Shown piece after piece: positions 1 to 10,312 of a stretch of DNA of 50,165 nucleotides. Source of the stretch: Streptomyces sp. STR69 (GTDB lineage: Bacteria; Actinomycetota; Actinomycetes; Streptomycetales; Streptomycetaceae). The notes beneath the pieces are model-generated. The model searched no databases. It saw only the letters and a list, made by a program, of their open reading frames with translations, and was not told where the DNA came from. Each line of letters opens with the position of its first letter. The stretch's first letter is position 1. A program made the translations under genes and the position numbers. The stretch covers positions 157,791 to 207,955 of the forward strand of contig NZ_JALJRY010000002.1 of NCBI RefSeq assembly GCF_024519455.1, written 5' to 3'.

Positions 1-38
1 GCGGGGGCGGCCGGGAGGGTTCCCCCGGCCGACCCCGC
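1..38 (-). terminator. Terminator hairpin downstream of metE
   Basis: Bases 1-6 pair with 33-38 and bases 8-15 pair with 24-31, with one G/A mismatch between the two stems and an 8-nt loop. The structure lies 17 bases beyond the metE stop codon. No U-tract is visible, as is common for Streptomyces terminators. Confidence 0.6.
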
Positions 39-55
39 CCCGTTCGTTCCTCGGG

Positions 56-2374
56 TCAGGAACCCGCCAGTTCCTCACGGACCGTACGGGCCGCGGCGAC
101 CAGGTTCTCCAGCGACGCGCGGGTCTCGGGCCAGCCGCGGGTCTTCAGCCCGCAGTCGGGATTGACCCACAGCCGCTCCGGCGGAATGGCCTCAAGTCCC
201 TTGCGCAGCAAGGCCGCCGCCTCGTCCGCGCTCGGGACACGCGGTGAGTGGATGTCGTACACGCCGGGCCCTGCCTCACGCGGATAACCGTGCCCGGACA
301 GCTCGCGGGCCACCTGCATGTGCGAACGGGCCGCCTCCAGACTGATGACGTCCGCGTCGAGATCGTCGATGGCCTGCACGATGTCGCCGAACTCGGCGTA
401 GCACATATGGGTGTGGATCTGCGTGTCCGGCCGGACCCCGGCGGTGGTGAGCCGGAACGCCTCCGTCGCCCAGGCGAGATACGCCGCCCGGTCCGCCGCG
501 CGCAGCGGAAGCGTCTCGCGCAGCGCCGGCTCGTCGACCTGGATGACCGAAGTCCCCGCCGCCTCAAGGTCGTTGACCTCCTCCCGCAGGGCGAGGGCGA
601 CCTGCCGGGCGGTGTCGCCGAGCGGCTGGTCGTCGCGGACGAAGGACCAGGCGAGCATGGTGACCGGCCCGGTGAGCATGCCCTTGACCGGCCGCGAGGT
701 GAGGGATTGGGCATACGTCGTCCAGCGGACCGTCATCGGTTCGGGGCGGGAGATGTCGCCGGCCAGGATCGGCGGGCGGACGTAACGGGTGCCGTAGGAC
801 TGGACCCAGCCGTGCTGCGTGGCGAGGTAGCCCGTCAGCTGCTCGGCGAAGTACTGGACCATGTCGTTGCGTTCGGGCTCGCCGTGCACCAGGACGTCGA
901 GGCCGGTCTTCTCCTGGAAGGAGATCACCTCGCCGATCTCCGCCCTGATGCGCTCCTCGTACCCGGCCGTGTCGATCCGGTTCGCCCTCAAGTCGGCGCG
1001 AGCGGTGCGCAGTTCGGCGGTCTGCGGGAAGGAGCCGATCGTGGTGGTCGGCAGCAGCGGCAGCCCGAGCCGCGCCCGCTGGGCGGTGGTCCGCTCGCCG
1101 TACGGCTGCGAACGCCGGGCGTCGGCCTCCGTGACGGCGGCGGTACGCGCCCGTACGGCGGGGTCCCGGGTGATCGGGGAGCCCGCGCGGGAGGCCAGGT
1201 CGGCCCGGTTCGCGGCCAGTTGGGCGGAGATCGCGCCGGTGCCCTGGGACAGGCCCTTGGCGAGCGTGACGATCTCTCGCGTCTTCTGCCGCGCGAACGC
1301 CAGCCAGCGCAGGATCTGCGGTTCGATGTCCCGTTCGGCGGCGGCGTCGAGCGGGACGTGCAGCAGCGAGCAGGAGGCGGCCACATCGACCCGGTCGGCG
1401 AGACCGAGCAACGTGCCCAGGGTGGCAAGGGACTTGGTGAGATCGTTGACCCAGATGTTGCGGCCGTCGACCACGCCGGCGACCAGCCGCTTCCCGGGCA
1501 GCCCGCCCACCGCGGCCAGGGCGTCCAGGTTGGCGGCGGCGGCCCCGGTGAAGTCGAGCGCCAGCCCCTCCACCGGAGCCTTCGCCAGCACCGGCAGCGC
1601 GTCGCCGAGCCGGTCGAAGTAGGAGGCGACCAGCAGCTTCGGCCGGTCCGTGAGCGCGCCGAGGTCACGGTAGGCGCGCTCGGCGGCGTTCAACTCGGCC
1701 GGGGTCCGGTCCTGGACGAGCGCGGGCTCGTCCAACTGCGCCCACTCCGCGCCCGCCGCCCGCAGATCGGCGAGTACCTCGGCATACACGGGCAGCAGCC
1801 GGTCCAGCAGCGTCAGCGGATCGAAGTCCGCAGCGACTCCGGGCGCGGGCTTGGCGAGCAGCAGATAGGTGACCGGGCCGACGAGCACCGGGCGGGCCGT
1901 GAGACCCAGCGCGAGGGCCTCACGGAATGCGCCGACCTGCTTGTCCGAGTCGGCGGTGAAGACGGTGTCGGGCCCCAACTCGGGCACCAGATAGTGGTAG
2001 TTGGTGTCGAACCACTTCGTCATCTCCAGCGGCGCCACGTCCTGGGTGCCGCGCGCCATCGCGAAGTACCCGTCCAGCGCGTCGAGTTCGACGGCGGCCC
2101 GGTGGCGGGCGGGGATCGCGCCGACCATGACGCTGGCGTCCAGGACATGGTCGTAGTACGAGAAGTCGCCGGTCGGCACTTCGTGGACACCGGCCTCGGC
2201 CAGCTGCCGCCAGTTGGTGCGGCGCAGTTCGGCCGCGGTGGTCCGGAGGGCGTCGGCGTCGACGCGGCCCTTCCAGTAGCCCTCGACGGCCTTCTTCAGT
2301 TCCCGGCCCTGTCCCTGACGGGGGTAGCCGTACACGGTGGCCCGTGCTGCCGCGGCTGCGGACTTCGCTGTCAC
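56..2374 (-). CDS. metE: Cobalamin-independent methionine synthase MetE
   Basis: Transfers the methyl group of 5-methyltetrahydropteroyl-triglutamate to homocysteine in the last step of methionine synthesis, in the cytoplasm. At 772 residues it has the usual MetE length and the two-barrel layout. The C-terminal half carries the zinc ligands in [12 protein letters not shown] and NPDCGLKTR and the homocysteine-binding [13 protein letters not shown] segment. The start is GTG at 2374, preceded by AAGGAG five bases upstream. The N-terminal barrel begins [20 protein letters not shown], typical of the family. A cobalamin riboswitch precedes the gene on the same strand, so expression should drop when B12 is available and the B12-dependent MetH can work. 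A terminator hairpin follows. No oddities were seen. Confidence 0.97.
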   Translation of the reverse strand: MTAKSAAAAARATVYGYPRQGQGRELKKAVEGYWKGRVDADALRTTAAELRRTNWRQLAEAGVHEVPTGDFSYYDHVLDASVMVGAIPARHRAAVELDALDGYFAMARGTQDVAPLEMTKWFDTNYHYLVPELGPDTVFTADSDKQVGAFREALALGLTARPVLVGPVTYLLLAKPAPGVAADFDPLTLLDRLLPVYAEVLADLRAAGAEWAQLDEPALVQDRTPAELNAAERAYRDLGALTDRPKLLVASYFDRLGDALPVLAKAPVEGLALDFTGAAAANLDALAAVGGLPGKRLVAGVVDGRNIWVNDLTKSLATLGTLLGLADRVDVAASCSLLHVPLDAAAERDIEPQILRWLAFARQKTREIVTLAKGLSQGTGAISAQLAANRADLASRAGSPITRDPAVRARTAAVTEADARRSQPYGERTTAQRARLGLPLLPTTTIGSFPQTAELRTARADLRANRIDTAGYEERIRAEIGEVISFQEKTGLDVLVHGEPERNDMVQYFAEQLTGYLATQHGWVQSYGTRYVRPPILAGDISRPEPMTVRWTTYAQSLTSRPVKGMLTGPVTMLAWSFVRDDQPLGDTARQVALALREEVNDLEAAGTSVIQVDEPALRETLPLRAADRAAYLAWATEAFRLTTAGVRPDTQIHTHMCYAEFGDIVQAIDDLDADVISLEAARSHMQVARELSGHGYPREAGPGVYDIHSPRVPSADEAAALLRKGLEAIPPERLWVNPDCGLKTRGWPETRASLENLVAAARTVREELAGS

Positions 2375-2540
2375 GGAACTCTCCTTCGCGAGCTGTCTCC
2401 CTGAGATCCCGGGACGGGACGCGAGCGCGAAGGAACGTCAGACCGGACGGACGCACGGTCGCCGTGCCCGCCGATATGTACGCCGACCCGCCCACGAGGT
2501 CACCGGGATTCCGCGCACGAATGCCTCGTACGCGGGCAGT

Positions 2541-2745
2541 TGGCAGGTCTTCGGACTCGCGGGCACACCCTCCGTCGAACCGGAGGACACCTACTGGCCG
2601 TCGCTTCCCAGGTCCTGTCGCGGACCCAGTGCGTATGACGGCGGTCGTTCCCACTCACCGCTGCGGGGCAGTCCCGGAATCTCACCGGGTTCCCTCTTGC
2701 GACGCATCCCGCCTGGCGGACGGGGGCGAACCAGCTGCGTCAGCC
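2541..2745 (-). promoter_or_regulatory. Cobalamin riboswitch in the metE leader
   Basis: Read on the minus strand, the leader contains the conserved core GGGAACCCGGTGAGATTCC, then ACTGCCCCGCAGCGGTGA, and the B12-box region GGCCAGTAGG near 2590-2602, ending in GAAGACCTGCC. These are hallmark elements of adenosylcobalamin aptamers, in the right order. The aptamer ends about 165 nt before the metE start. Its upstream edge abuts the stop codon of the lipoprotein gene at 2752. It is expected to turn metE off when adenosylcobalamin binds. The exact P1 ends are estimated. Confidence 0.92.
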
Positions 2746-2751
2746 AGCGTA

Positions 2752-3279
2752 TTACAGCTGGTCCCCCAGGGTGGCCGGCTCGGGAGGATGCGGACCGCCG
2801 CCGTCCTTGACGTCCTGCTCGCAGGTCTGTGACTGGTAGGACTGGTCATTGGGGATCAACAGCACTCCGGCGACCTGCGCGGGGTGCTCGACGGCGAGCC
2901 AACTGTCGCCCGTGTTGTCGCCGTTCGGCCCGAACGCCTCGGCCGAATAGACCGTCTCGCACAACAGGGCCACGCGCTTCTTGTCGACCGCGCAGACGTC
3001 CAATGCGGGGCCGTTGAACTCGTCGGCGCCGTAGAAGCGGTAGTGGAAATGGACTTGGTCACCGGCCGAGGGCCGCTGCGGGTGCGGCTCAAGGCGCCAG
3101 TCGACGATCTCGGCGGAGGCGCCGGGATACCGCCCGTCGACGTCCTCGACCCGTACTTTGACAGCGGCCCTGCCGCGCTTCGCGGTGGTGTCGGAGCAGC
3201 CCCAGGTGGAGGAGCAGCCGGACACGGCGAGAAGCGCCATCACCAGCGCAGCAACGGCGAGTAACCGTGCGGGAATCAC
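2752..3279 (-). CDS. Putative lipoprotein, unknown function
   Basis: A 175-residue protein with an N-terminal hydrophobic signal (residues about 3-18) ending in the lipobox LAVSGC, so it is predicted to be lipid-anchored outside the membrane after cleavage before Cys. The mature part is small, has several cysteines (WGCSD, DVCAVDK, LLCETV, QTCEQDVKD) that could form disulfides, and has no domain I recognise. It lies 25 nt from the meaB stop and its own stop is only a few bases from the metE riboswitch. It may be transcribed with the mutA-mutB-meaB operon upstream, though no functional link is visible. Confidence 0.8.
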   Translation of the reverse strand: MIPARLLAVAALVMALLAVSGCSSTWGCSDTTAKRGRAAVKVRVEDVDGRYPGASAEIVDWRLEPHPQRPSAGDQVHFHYRFYGADEFNGPALDVCAVDKKRVALLCETVYSAEAFGPNGDNTGDSWLAVEHPAQVAGVLLIPNDQSYQSQTCEQDVKDGGGPHPPEPATLGDQL

Positions 3280-3304
3280 TCGGACGACCTCCGGTCACGG
3301 TGGG

Positions 3305-4288
3305 TCAGCTGGGCCGGGATCCAAAAGCCCGCAGGATCTGTTCGGCGGCCAGGGTCGCCGTCAACTCGCCCTCCCGCACCCGCCGTTCGAGCTCCGGCGC
3401 CAGTGAGCGTACCGTCGGATCCGCGTGCAGTCGGCCGAGGAGTTCGTCGCGGACCATCGTCCACGTCCAATCCACCTGCTGCTCACGGCGTTTGGCGGCC
3501 AGGCGGCCGGTGGAGTCCAGCAGCGACCGGTGCTGTTCCAGGCGCTCCCAGACCGTGTCCAGGCCCGTGCCCTCGCGGGCGCTGCAACTCAGCACCGGCG
3601 GGGTCCAGGCCGCGTCGACCGGGTGCATCAGCCGCAGCGCGCCCGCCAACTCCCTTGCCGCGCCCCGCGCGTCGCGCTCGTGCGGGCCGTCCGCCTTGTT
3701 GACGGCGATGACGTCCGCCAGCTCCAGGACGCCCTTCTTGATGCCCTGCAACTGGTCGCCCGTGCGGGCCAGGGTCAACAGCAGGAAGGAGTCGACCATG
3801 TTGGCCACGGCGGTCTCGGACTGGCCGACGCCGACCGTCTCGACGAGGACGACGTCGTAACCCGCCGCCTCCATGACCACGATCGACTCCCGCGTCGCTT
3901 TCGCGACGCCGCCGAGGGTGCCCGCGGTGGGGGAGGGGCGGACGAAGGCCGCCGGGTCCACGGCCAGGCGTTCCATGCGGGTCTTGTCGCCGAGGATCGA
4001 CCCGCCGGTCCGGGTGGACGACGGGTCGACGGCCAGCACCGCGACCCGGAAACCGAGCGAGGTGAGCAGGGTGCCGAACGCGTCGATGAACGTCGACTTG
4101 CCCACGCCCGGCACACCGCTGACCCCGATGCGCCGGGCCTTCCCGCTGTGCGGCAGCAGCTCGGTCAGCAACTCCTGTGCCATGACCCGGTGTTGGGGCT
4201 TGGTCGACTCGACGAGCGTGATGGCGCGGGCCACCAGCGCCCGCTTGCCGTCGAGTACGCCCTTCACATAGGTGTCGACATCGATCAC
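3305..4288 (-). CDS. meaB: Methylmalonyl-CoA mutase-associated GTPase MeaB
   Basis: A 327-residue G3E-family GTPase that protects and reloads the adenosylcobalamin-dependent methylmalonyl-CoA mutase. The P-loop GVPGVGKST lies near residue 60, followed by AVDPSS, the [14 protein letters not shown] switch region and the NKAD base-specificity motif. The GTG start overlaps the TGA of the large mutase subunit by 4 nt (GTGA), showing translational coupling. It is the third gene of a mutA-mutB-meaB operon, the usual chaperone arrangement. The sequence looks intact. Confidence 0.95.
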   Translation of the reverse strand: MIDVDTYVKGVLDGKRALVARAITLVESTKPQHRVMAQELLTELLPHSGKARRIGVSGVPGVGKSTFIDAFGTLLTSLGFRVAVLAVDPSSTRTGGSILGDKTRMERLAVDPAAFVRPSPTAGTLGGVAKATRESIVVMEAAGYDVVLVETVGVGQSETAVANMVDSFLLLTLARTGDQLQGIKKGVLELADVIAVNKADGPHERDARGAARELAGALRLMHPVDAAWTPPVLSCSAREGTGLDTVWERLEQHRSLLDSTGRLAAKRREQQVDWTWTMVRDELLGRLHADPTVRSLAPELERRVREGELTATLAAEQILRAFGSRPS

Positions 4289-6471
4289 GGGGTGTGCCCG
4301 AGGTCGGTGGCCAGCCGCTCGACCAGGTCGTAGGCCGCGTCCGGGATCACCGTCCCGGGCGGGAACACGGCCGCCGCGCCCATCTCCAGGAGCGTGGGCA
4401 CGTCCTGCGGCGGGATCACCCCGCCGACCACGATCATGATGTCCTCGCGGCCCTCCTCGGCGAGGGACTCCTTCAACGCCGGTACGAGGGTGAGGTGTCC
4501 GGCGGCCAGCGAGGAGACCCCGACGACGTGCACGTCCGCCTCGACGGCCTGGCGGGCCACCTCGCCCGGGGTTTGGAACAGCGGGCCGACGTCGACGTCG
4601 AAGCCGAGGTCGGCGAACGCGGTGGCGATCACCTTCTGGCCGCGGTCGTGGCCGTCCTGGCCCATCTTGGCGACCAGGATGCGCGGGCGGCGGCCCTCGG
4701 CCTCCTCGAACTCGGCCACGAGGGCGCGGGTGCGCTCGACGGACGGGGACTCGCCGGCTTCGGTGCGGTACACACCCGAGATCGTACGGATCTGGCTCGC
4801 GTGCCGCCCGTACACCTTCTCCAGCGCGTCGGAGATCTCACCGACCGTCGCCTTCGCGCGGGCCGCGTTCACGGCCAGCTCCAGGAGGTTGCCGCTGCCC
4901 TCGGCCGCCCGGGTGAGGGCGTGCAGCGCGTCCTGGGTGGCCTGTTCGTCGCGCTCGGCGCGCAACCGCCGTAGTTTCTCGATCTGTTGGGTGCGGACGG
5001 AGGAGTTGTCGACCTTGAGGACGTCGATCTGTTCGTCGGTCTCCACCCGGTACTTGTTGACGCCGATGACCGGCTGGCGTCCGGAGTCGATGCGGGCCTG
5101 GGTGCGGGCCGCCGCCTCCTCGATGCGCAGTTTGGGGATGCCCGCGTCGATGGCCTTGGCCATGCCGCCCGCCGCCTCGACCTCCTCGATGTGCTGCCAG
5201 GCCCGGCGCGCGAGGTCGTACGTGAGCTTCTCGACGTACGCGCTGCCGCCCCACGGGTCGATCACGCGGGTGGTGCCGGACTCCTGCTGGATGAGGAGCT
5301 GGGTGTTGCGGGCGATGCGGGCCGAGAAGTCGGTGGGCAGGGCGAGGGCTTCGTCGAGGGCGTTGGTGTGCAGCGACTGGGTGTGGCCCTGCGTTGCCGC
5401 CATCGCCTCCACGCATGTCCGCGTGACGTTGTTGAAGACGTCCTGCGCGGTCAGCGACCAGCCCGAGGTCTGTGAATGGGTGCGCAGGGAGAGGGACTTG
5501 GCGTTCTGCGGGTCGAACTGCTTGACCAGCTTGGCCCACAGCAGGCGGGCGGCCCGCATCTTGGCGATCTCCATGAAGAAGTTCATGCCGATCGCCCAGA
5601 AGAAGGACAGCCGGGGTGCGAACGCGTCCACGTCCATCCCCGCCTCCCGGCCCGCCCGGATGTACTCGACCCCGTCCGCGAGGGTGTACGCGAGCTCCAG
5701 GTCGGCCGTCGCACCCGCCTCTTGGATGTGGTAGCCGGAGATGGAGATCGAGTTGTAGCGCGGCATCCGCTGTGAGGTGAAGGCGAAGATGTCGGAGATG
5801 ATCCGCATCGACGGCTTCGGCGGATAGATGTAGGTGTTGCGGACCATGAACTCCTTGAGGATGTCGTTCTGGATGGTCCCGGCCAACTTCTCGGGCGGTA
5901 CGCCCTGTTCCTCGGCGGCGACAATGTAGAGCGCCAGTACCGGCAGCACCGCGCCGTTCATCGTCATCGACACGGTCATCTTGTCGAGGGGGATGCCGTC
6001 GAAGAGCTGGCGCATGTCGTAGATCGAGTCGATCGCCACGCCCGCCATGCCGACGTCACCGGTCACGCGCGGGTGGTCGCTGTCGTAACCCCGGTGCGTG
6101 GGCAGGTCGAAGGCGACCGACAGGCCCTTCTGACCGGCCGCCAGATTGCGCCGGTAGAACGCGTTGGACTCCTCGGCCGTGGAGAAGCCGGCGTACTGAC
6201 GGATCGTCCAGGGCTGGTTGACGTACATCGTCGGGTACGGACCGCGCAGATACGGCGCGATGCCCGGGTAGGTGGCCAGGAAGTCCAGGCCCTCCAAGTC
6301 CTGCCCGGTGTAGAGGGGTTTGACCGCGATGCCCTCCGGGGTCTCCCAGAGCAGGTCGTCGCCGCCCGCCGCCTTCTTGACGGCGTCACGCCACTCGTCG
6401 GCACCGGCTTCGGCGGCCGGGGCCCCCAGCTCGATCCCGGAGAAGTCGGGGATGCGCCCCATCGCTGCCAT
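4285..6471 (-). CDS. mutB: Methylmalonyl-CoA mutase large (catalytic) subunit
   Basis: Interconverts (R)-methylmalonyl-CoA and succinyl-CoA using adenosylcobalamin, linking propionyl-CoA metabolism to the TCA cycle and supplying extender units for polyketides. The start at 6471 ([16 protein letters not shown]) overlaps the small-subunit stop as ATGA. The same frame stays open further upstream, but that stretch is antisense-type shadow within mutA. The 728-residue protein has the N-terminal substrate barrel ([20 protein letters not shown]) and a C-terminal B12 domain with the base-off DxHxxG motif in [11 protein letters not shown]. Length and motifs match intact MutB/Sbm-type subunits. Confidence 0.97.
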   Translation of the reverse strand: MAAMGRIPDFSGIELGAPAAEAGADEWRDAVKKAAGGDDLLWETPEGIAVKPLYTGQDLEGLDFLATYPGIAPYLRGPYPTMYVNQPWTIRQYAGFSTAEESNAFYRRNLAAGQKGLSVAFDLPTHRGYDSDHPRVTGDVGMAGVAIDSIYDMRQLFDGIPLDKMTVSMTMNGAVLPVLALYIVAAEEQGVPPEKLAGTIQNDILKEFMVRNTYIYPPKPSMRIISDIFAFTSQRMPRYNSISISGYHIQEAGATADLELAYTLADGVEYIRAGREAGMDVDAFAPRLSFFWAIGMNFFMEIAKMRAARLLWAKLVKQFDPQNAKSLSLRTHSQTSGWSLTAQDVFNNVTRTCVEAMAATQGHTQSLHTNALDEALALPTDFSARIARNTQLLIQQESGTTRVIDPWGGSAYVEKLTYDLARRAWQHIEEVEAAGGMAKAIDAGIPKLRIEEAAARTQARIDSGRQPVIGVNKYRVETDEQIDVLKVDNSSVRTQQIEKLRRLRAERDEQATQDALHALTRAAEGSGNLLELAVNAARAKATVGEISDALEKVYGRHASQIRTISGVYRTEAGESPSVERTRALVAEFEEAEGRRPRILVAKMGQDGHDRGQKVIATAFADLGFDVDVGPLFQTPGEVARQAVEADVHVVGVSSLAAGHLTLVPALKESLAEEGREDIMIVVGGVIPPQDVPTLLEMGAAAVFPPGTVIPDAAYDLVERLATDLGHTP

Positions 6472-8276
6472 CAGGACACTCCCATGCGGTCGAGGGTGGC
6501 GGACAGAACGGCCACGGCGTCGCAGCCCGCGAAGACGTAGGCGTCGACACCGGGATACTCCCCGGGACGGCCCGCGAGGAACACATGACCGGCACCGGCC
6601 GACCTCAACTCCCCGGCGACCGAAGCGGCTTGCTCCTCGTACAGGGAGTCGCTCGAGCACAGGCAGGCCTCGGTGGCCCCGCTGTCCGCGAACGCGCCCT
6701 CGGTGACGGGCTCGATGCCGCCCGCCTGGAACAGGTTCGAGGCGAAGGTGAGCCGGGCGGTGTGCGCGGCGGCCGGGCCGAGAGCCGCCAGGAAGACGCG
6801 CGGCCGGGAGCCGGTCGCCGCGAGGTGGGCGTCGGAGCGGGCGCGGAGTTCTTCGTAGGCCTCGTCGCGGCGCACGCGCGGCAGGCCGCCGGACGGGGCG
6901 ACGGGGGCGGGGGCGCGGTCCGGGAGGCGTTCGGCGAGGTTCGGGAACTCGCTTACGCCGGTGATGGGTTCGCGGCGCTTGGCGAGCTTCGCGCTGCGGG
7001 CCGCCCAGGTGGCGGCGAGGTCCTCGCGGAGACTGCCTGAGGCCAACACGGCTGCCTGGCCGCCCTGTTGCTCGATGTGCTGGAAGAACTCCCAGCCCGC
7101 GTGGGCGAGTTCGTCCGTGAGCCGCTCCACGTACCAGGAGCCGCCCGCCGGGTCGATCACCCGGGACAGATGCGACTCCTCGACCAGGATCGTCGAGGTG
7201 TTGCGGGCGATCCGGCGCGCGAACGCGTCCGGGAGGCCCAGCGCGTGGTCGAAGGGCAGCACGGTGACGGACTCGGCGCCGCCCACCCCGGCGGCCAGCG
7301 TCGCGACCGTCGTGCGCAGCATGTTCACCCACGGGTCACGGCGGGACATCATCACCGGCGAGGTCACCGCGTGCTGCACCTGTCCGCCCGGCGCCCCGCA
7401 CACCTCGGCCACCCGGGCCCAGAGCCTGCGCGCGGCCCGCAACTTGGCGATCGTCAGGAACTGGTCGGCGGTCGCCGCGTACCTGAACTCCAGTTGCCCG
7501 ACGGCCTGTTCGACGCTCAGCCCGGCTTCGGTCAGCTCGCGGAGGTACGCGACACCGGTCGCCAGCGAGGCGCCCAGCTCCTGCGCCGCCGAGCCGCCGG
7601 CCTCGTGATACGGCAGCGCGTCCACGGTCAGCGCGCGCAGCCCCGGGTACTCCTCGGCGCAGCGCCGGGCGAGTGCGGCGACCGGCGTCAAGTCGAAGGG
7701 ATCCGCTCCGGTGCGGGCCGCGAAGCCCAGCGGGTCGGCGCCCAGGTTGCCCCGGGCGGCCTCACGCGCGATGCCCCGCTCCTCGTACAGCCGTAGCAAC
7801 TCGGCCGCGGCGGAAGCGACTTCGGGACCCGCGTCGAGGACGACGGGTGCCAGGTCGAGATAGACGCCGTCGAGGACCCGGCCGAGCGAGGCGACCGGGA
7901 TGCCCTGCTCGCCCACGGCCAGCCACAGCGAGGTGACGCCGTTCTCCAGGTCGCCGAGGACCGCGGAGTTGTCGGGGGTCGTGTGCCGCTGCCGTACGCC
8001 CCAGCCGCCGAGGGTGTTGCCCTCGGCCCGGCCGCCCCGTACGAAGGGGGCGAAACCGGGGAGGCCGGGTTCGGGCGCGGAGTCGTCCGCGGTGTACAGG
8101 GGACGGGCGAGGAGCCCGTCCTCCAACGAGGTGGACAGAGCGTCTTCCGCCGCCGCACCCGAGACTTCCCTGCCCGACTTGCGCAGTACGCCTTCCACCA
8201 GGCGTTGCCACTGCTCATGGGTCGCGTCAGGGAACTCGGCGGCCAGCGAGAGCCCGTCGTCAGGCAGGACCGTCAT
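6471..8276 (-). CDS. mutA: Methylmalonyl-CoA mutase small subunit
   Basis: A 601-residue non-catalytic partner of the large mutase subunit. It keeps the barrel fold signatures ([42 protein letters not shown]) but its C-terminal domain lacks the DxHxxG cobalamin ligand, having [10 protein letters not shown] instead, as expected for MutA. It is the first gene of the operon. A TAGCAT hexamer sits exactly 6 nt before the ATG at 8276 and no Shine-Dalgarno is visible, so the transcript may be leaderless. A DasR-type palindrome lies about 67 nt upstream of the start. Confidence 0.95.
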   Translation of the reverse strand: MTVLPDDGLSLAAEFPDATHEQWQRLVEGVLRKSGREVSGAAAEDALSTSLEDGLLARPLYTADDSAPEPGLPGFAPFVRGGRAEGNTLGGWGVRQRHTTPDNSAVLGDLENGVTSLWLAVGEQGIPVASLGRVLDGVYLDLAPVVLDAGPEVASAAAELLRLYEERGIAREAARGNLGADPLGFAARTGADPFDLTPVAALARRCAEEYPGLRALTVDALPYHEAGGSAAQELGASLATGVAYLRELTEAGLSVEQAVGQLEFRYAATADQFLTIAKLRAARRLWARVAEVCGAPGGQVQHAVTSPVMMSRRDPWVNMLRTTVATLAAGVGGAESVTVLPFDHALGLPDAFARRIARNTSTILVEESHLSRVIDPAGGSWYVERLTDELAHAGWEFFQHIEQQGGQAAVLASGSLREDLAATWAARSAKLAKRREPITGVSEFPNLAERLPDRAPAPVAPSGGLPRVRRDEAYEELRARSDAHLAATGSRPRVFLAALGPAAAHTARLTFASNLFQAGGIEPVTEGAFADSGATEACLCSSDSLYEEQAASVAGELRSAGAGHVFLAGRPGEYPGVDAYVFAGCDAVAVLSATLDRMGVS

Positions 8277-8282
8277 GCTCGG

Positions 8283-8288
8283 ATGCTA
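8283..8288 (-). promoter_or_regulatory. Putative -10 element of mutA, leaderless layout
   Basis: On the minus strand TAGCAT is followed by six bases and then the mutA ATG. The TAnnnT plus about 6-7 nt plus ATG layout is typical of leaderless actinobacterial promoters. No convincing -35 was found. Confidence 0.45.
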
Positions 8289-8342
8289 GGGCAAACGTGC
8301 AGGTGAGCAGCAGAGGACGCGGCTGTGACCTTGACCTCCCTT

Positions 8343-8358
8343 TGCGGTCTAGACCACT
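8343..8358. promoter_or_regulatory. DasR-like (dre) palindrome upstream of mutA
   Basis: The 16-mer TGCGGTCTAGACCACT is centred on the perfect palindrome GGTCTAGACC. It matches the DasR-responsive element A(C/G)TGGTCTAGACCA(G/C)T at 14 of 16 positions, with the right half perfect. It sits in the 95-nt gap between the lysA stop and the mutA start, so mutA-mutB-meaB is the likely target. DasR is the N-acetylglucosamine-responsive GntR regulator of Streptomyces. Confidence 0.6.
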
Positions 8359-8371
8359 CTGGGGTTCGTGA

Positions 8372-9709
8372 CTACAGCCCGACGTCCCGTCGGCTCATGT
8401 CGTCCAGCGACTCGCGGCGGACCAGGACGCGGGCGATGCCGCCGGCCACCGCGACGACCGGCGGGCGGCCGACGAGGTTGTAACCGGACGCCATCGACAG
8501 GTGATAGGCGCCGGCCGCCGGTACGGCGAGGAGGTCGCCGGGGCGTACGTCGCCGGGCAGCGGCACCTCGTCGGCGAGGACATCGCCCGCCTCGCAGTGC
8601 CGGCCCACGACCGTGACCGGTCGCGGCGGCGCGAGGGCCGGGCGGCCGATCAGCCGGGGCGCGTACCGCACGCCGTACAGCGCGGGCCGCGGGTTGTCGC
8701 TCATGCCGCCGTCGACCGCGACGAACGTACGGTCGCCGGTGCGCTTGACCGCCAGCACCCGGTACACGACGACTCCGGCGGGGCCGACGATCGCCCGCCC
8801 GGGTTCGAGGGTGAGCCGGGGCACGGGCAGCCCGGTGCGGGCACAGCCGTCCTCCAACTCGGCCCGCACCCGCCCCGCGAGGACGGAGATGTTCAGCTGC
8901 TCCTCGCCGGGGCGGTAGGCGATGCCGTGCCCGCCGCCGATGTCCAACTGCGGGAGGGTGACGCCGTGTTGGTCGCGGATGCGGGCCAACAGCCCGACCA
9001 TGCGGCGCACCGCGGCGACGTACGGCTTCGTCGTGGTGATCTGCGAGCCGATGTGACAGTGCAGGCCGACCAGTTCCAGGTGCGGCTGGTCGAGGATCCG
9101 GGTGACGGCGTGCTGCGCGGAGCCGTCCGTGATCGACAGGCCGAACTTCTGGTCGTCGGTGCCGGTGCGCACCTTGACATGCGCGCCGGCCGCCACGCCG
9201 GGCACCACCCGCACCATGACCTTCTGCCGGCTGCCGGCCGGGGTGATCGCGGCCAGCCGGGCGATCTCCGAGGCGCTGTCGACGACGATCCGGCCGACCC
9301 CGAGCCGGAGCGCGGTGCTCAGGTCCTCCGGGCTCTTGGCGTTGCCGTGCAGCACGATCCGCTCCGGCGGGAAACCGGTGGTGACGGCGAGCGCGAGTTC
9401 ACCCGCCGAGCACACGTCGAGGCCGAGGCCTTCCTCCTCCACCCAGTGGGCCATCGCCCGGCACAGGAACGCCTTTGCGGCGTAGACGACTTCGGCCTCC
9501 GGGAACGCCGTGCGATAGGCACGGCAGCGCTCGCGGACCTCCTGCTCGTCGAGGACGTAGACGGGAGTGCCGAAGCGGTCGGCGGCCTCGGCGAGCGAGA
9601 CACCGCCGACGGTCAGGTCCCCGGCGGGGGCGGGGCGGGTGGAGCGGGGCCAGACGGACAGGTCGTCGGTGTCGGCGACCCGGACAACGGGGGCGTCCAG
9701 GATGGACAT
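8372..9709 (-). CDS. lysA: Diaminopimelate decarboxylase
   Basis: PLP enzyme that decarboxylates meso-diaminopimelate to L-lysine. The 445-residue sequence has the alanine-racemase-like barrel with the PLP lysine in VVYAAKAF (K79), HGNAKS, the HCHIGSQI histidine, the phosphate-binding DIGGGHGI, EPGRAIV, and the C-terminal active-site Cys in HCEAGDVLADE. GAGGAG precedes the ATG. The start is only 12 nt after the stop of the SAV_915-like gene, so the two are probably co-transcribed. Actinomycetes often carry more than one decarboxylase of this family, so this may be a secondary paralogue rather than the housekeeping lysA. Confidence 0.88.
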   Translation of the reverse strand: MSILDAPVVRVADTDDLSVWPRSTRPAPAGDLTVGGVSLAEAADRFGTPVYVLDEQEVRERCRAYRTAFPEAEVVYAAKAFLCRAMAHWVEEEGLGLDVCSAGELALAVTTGFPPERIVLHGNAKSPEDLSTALRLGVGRIVVDSASEIARLAAITPAGSRQKVMVRVVPGVAAGAHVKVRTGTDDQKFGLSITDGSAQHAVTRILDQPHLELVGLHCHIGSQITTTKPYVAAVRRMVGLLARIRDQHGVTLPQLDIGGGHGIAYRPGEEQLNISVLAGRVRAELEDGCARTGLPVPRLTLEPGRAIVGPAGVVVYRVLAVKRTGDRTFVAVDGGMSDNPRPALYGVRYAPRLIGRPALAPPRPVTVVGRHCEAGDVLADEVPLPGDVRPGDLLAVPAAGAYHLSMASGYNLVGRPPVVAVAGGIARVLVRRESLDDMSRRDVGL

Positions 9710-9721
9710 GGGCGGGTCTCC

Positions 9722-10132
9722 TCAGCCGATCAGCAGATTCAGACAGGCGACGGCGGCGGCTGCGCCGGTCACCCGCAGGGCACCGATGTGCTGCGGATGC
9801 CGGCGGCGCCACGAGTTCTCGCGCTCGCGGACCGTGGCCGCGGTCCGGTCGGCCGCCGGGGCGGAAAGCGAGGGGTCGACGGTGAGGGCGGTGACGCCCA
9901 GGGGTGCGGCGAGGGCGCGCAGCGCGGGTTCGGAGAGCCTGATGGCGGCCTGGTCGGGGCCGAGGGTGGCGGTGAGCCTCGCCGCCGAGGTGAAGCCGAC
10001 GGCTGTACGGCCGCCGAGCGCGGTGCGGAAGTACCGGGCCGTACAGCCCGCGGGCCCCGACCGGACGGGCACGTAAAGAAGTCCGGCCGGGACGGGTTCG
10101 GCGGGGGATTCAGAGGGTTCGGCTGGAGACAT
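9722..10132 (-). CDS. SAV_915-like small conserved protein
   Basis: A 136-residue protein whose centre (LYVPVRSGPAGCTARYFRT, then LGGRTAVGFTS and LTVDP) looks like the Streptomyces family named SAV_915, recalled from memory. Its function is unknown. I chose the ATG at 10132 because AAGGAG lies 8 nt before it. The longer reading frame upstream adds 20 residues with no ribosome site. The C-terminus ends in a short hydrophobic stretch (ALRVTGAAAAVACLNLLIG) that could be a membrane anchor. It lies 12 nt upstream of lysA in the same direction. Confidence 0.65.
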   Translation of the reverse strand: MSPAEPSESPAEPVPAGLLYVPVRSGPAGCTARYFRTALGGRTAVGFTSAARLTATLGPDQAAIRLSEPALRALAAPLGVTALTVDPSLSAPAADRTAATVRERENSWRRRHPQHIGALRVTGAAAAVACLNLLIG

Positions 10133-10244
10133 CGTCCGGCTCCTTGAGGGAAGCAGTGTGCGCGGTACGGCCGGTTCGGCCGGGGCGCTCACTCGAAGCT
10201 ATGCCCGGGCGATCGGGGTCCGGGACGGTCGCTGACGGATGCTT

Positions 10245-10312
10245 GACGGCGGGCGCCGCACTCATAACGCCCCGCTGACGAGGGCGGGAACCGCCGGTCA
10301 GCGCCCGCCGTC
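10245..10312 (-). terminator. Long inverted repeat after the universal stress gene
   Basis: GACGGCGGGCGC at 10245-10256 is the exact reverse complement of 10301-10312, a 12-bp stem around a 44-nt segment. The segment itself contains a smaller CGCCC/GGGCG hairpin. The right arm overlaps the 3' end of the usp gene. It could end usp transcription before the SAV_915-lysA pair. Confidence 0.4.

Noticed and set aside
248..2404. 718-codon plus-strand frame opposite metE
   Set aside because: Shadow frame without domains; metE on the other strand is unambiguous.
4285..7332. 1015-codon frame extending the large mutase subunit far upstream
   Set aside because: The upstream 285 codons are Arg- and Pro-rich shadow of mutA; the ATG at 6471 starts family sequence and overlaps the mutA stop.
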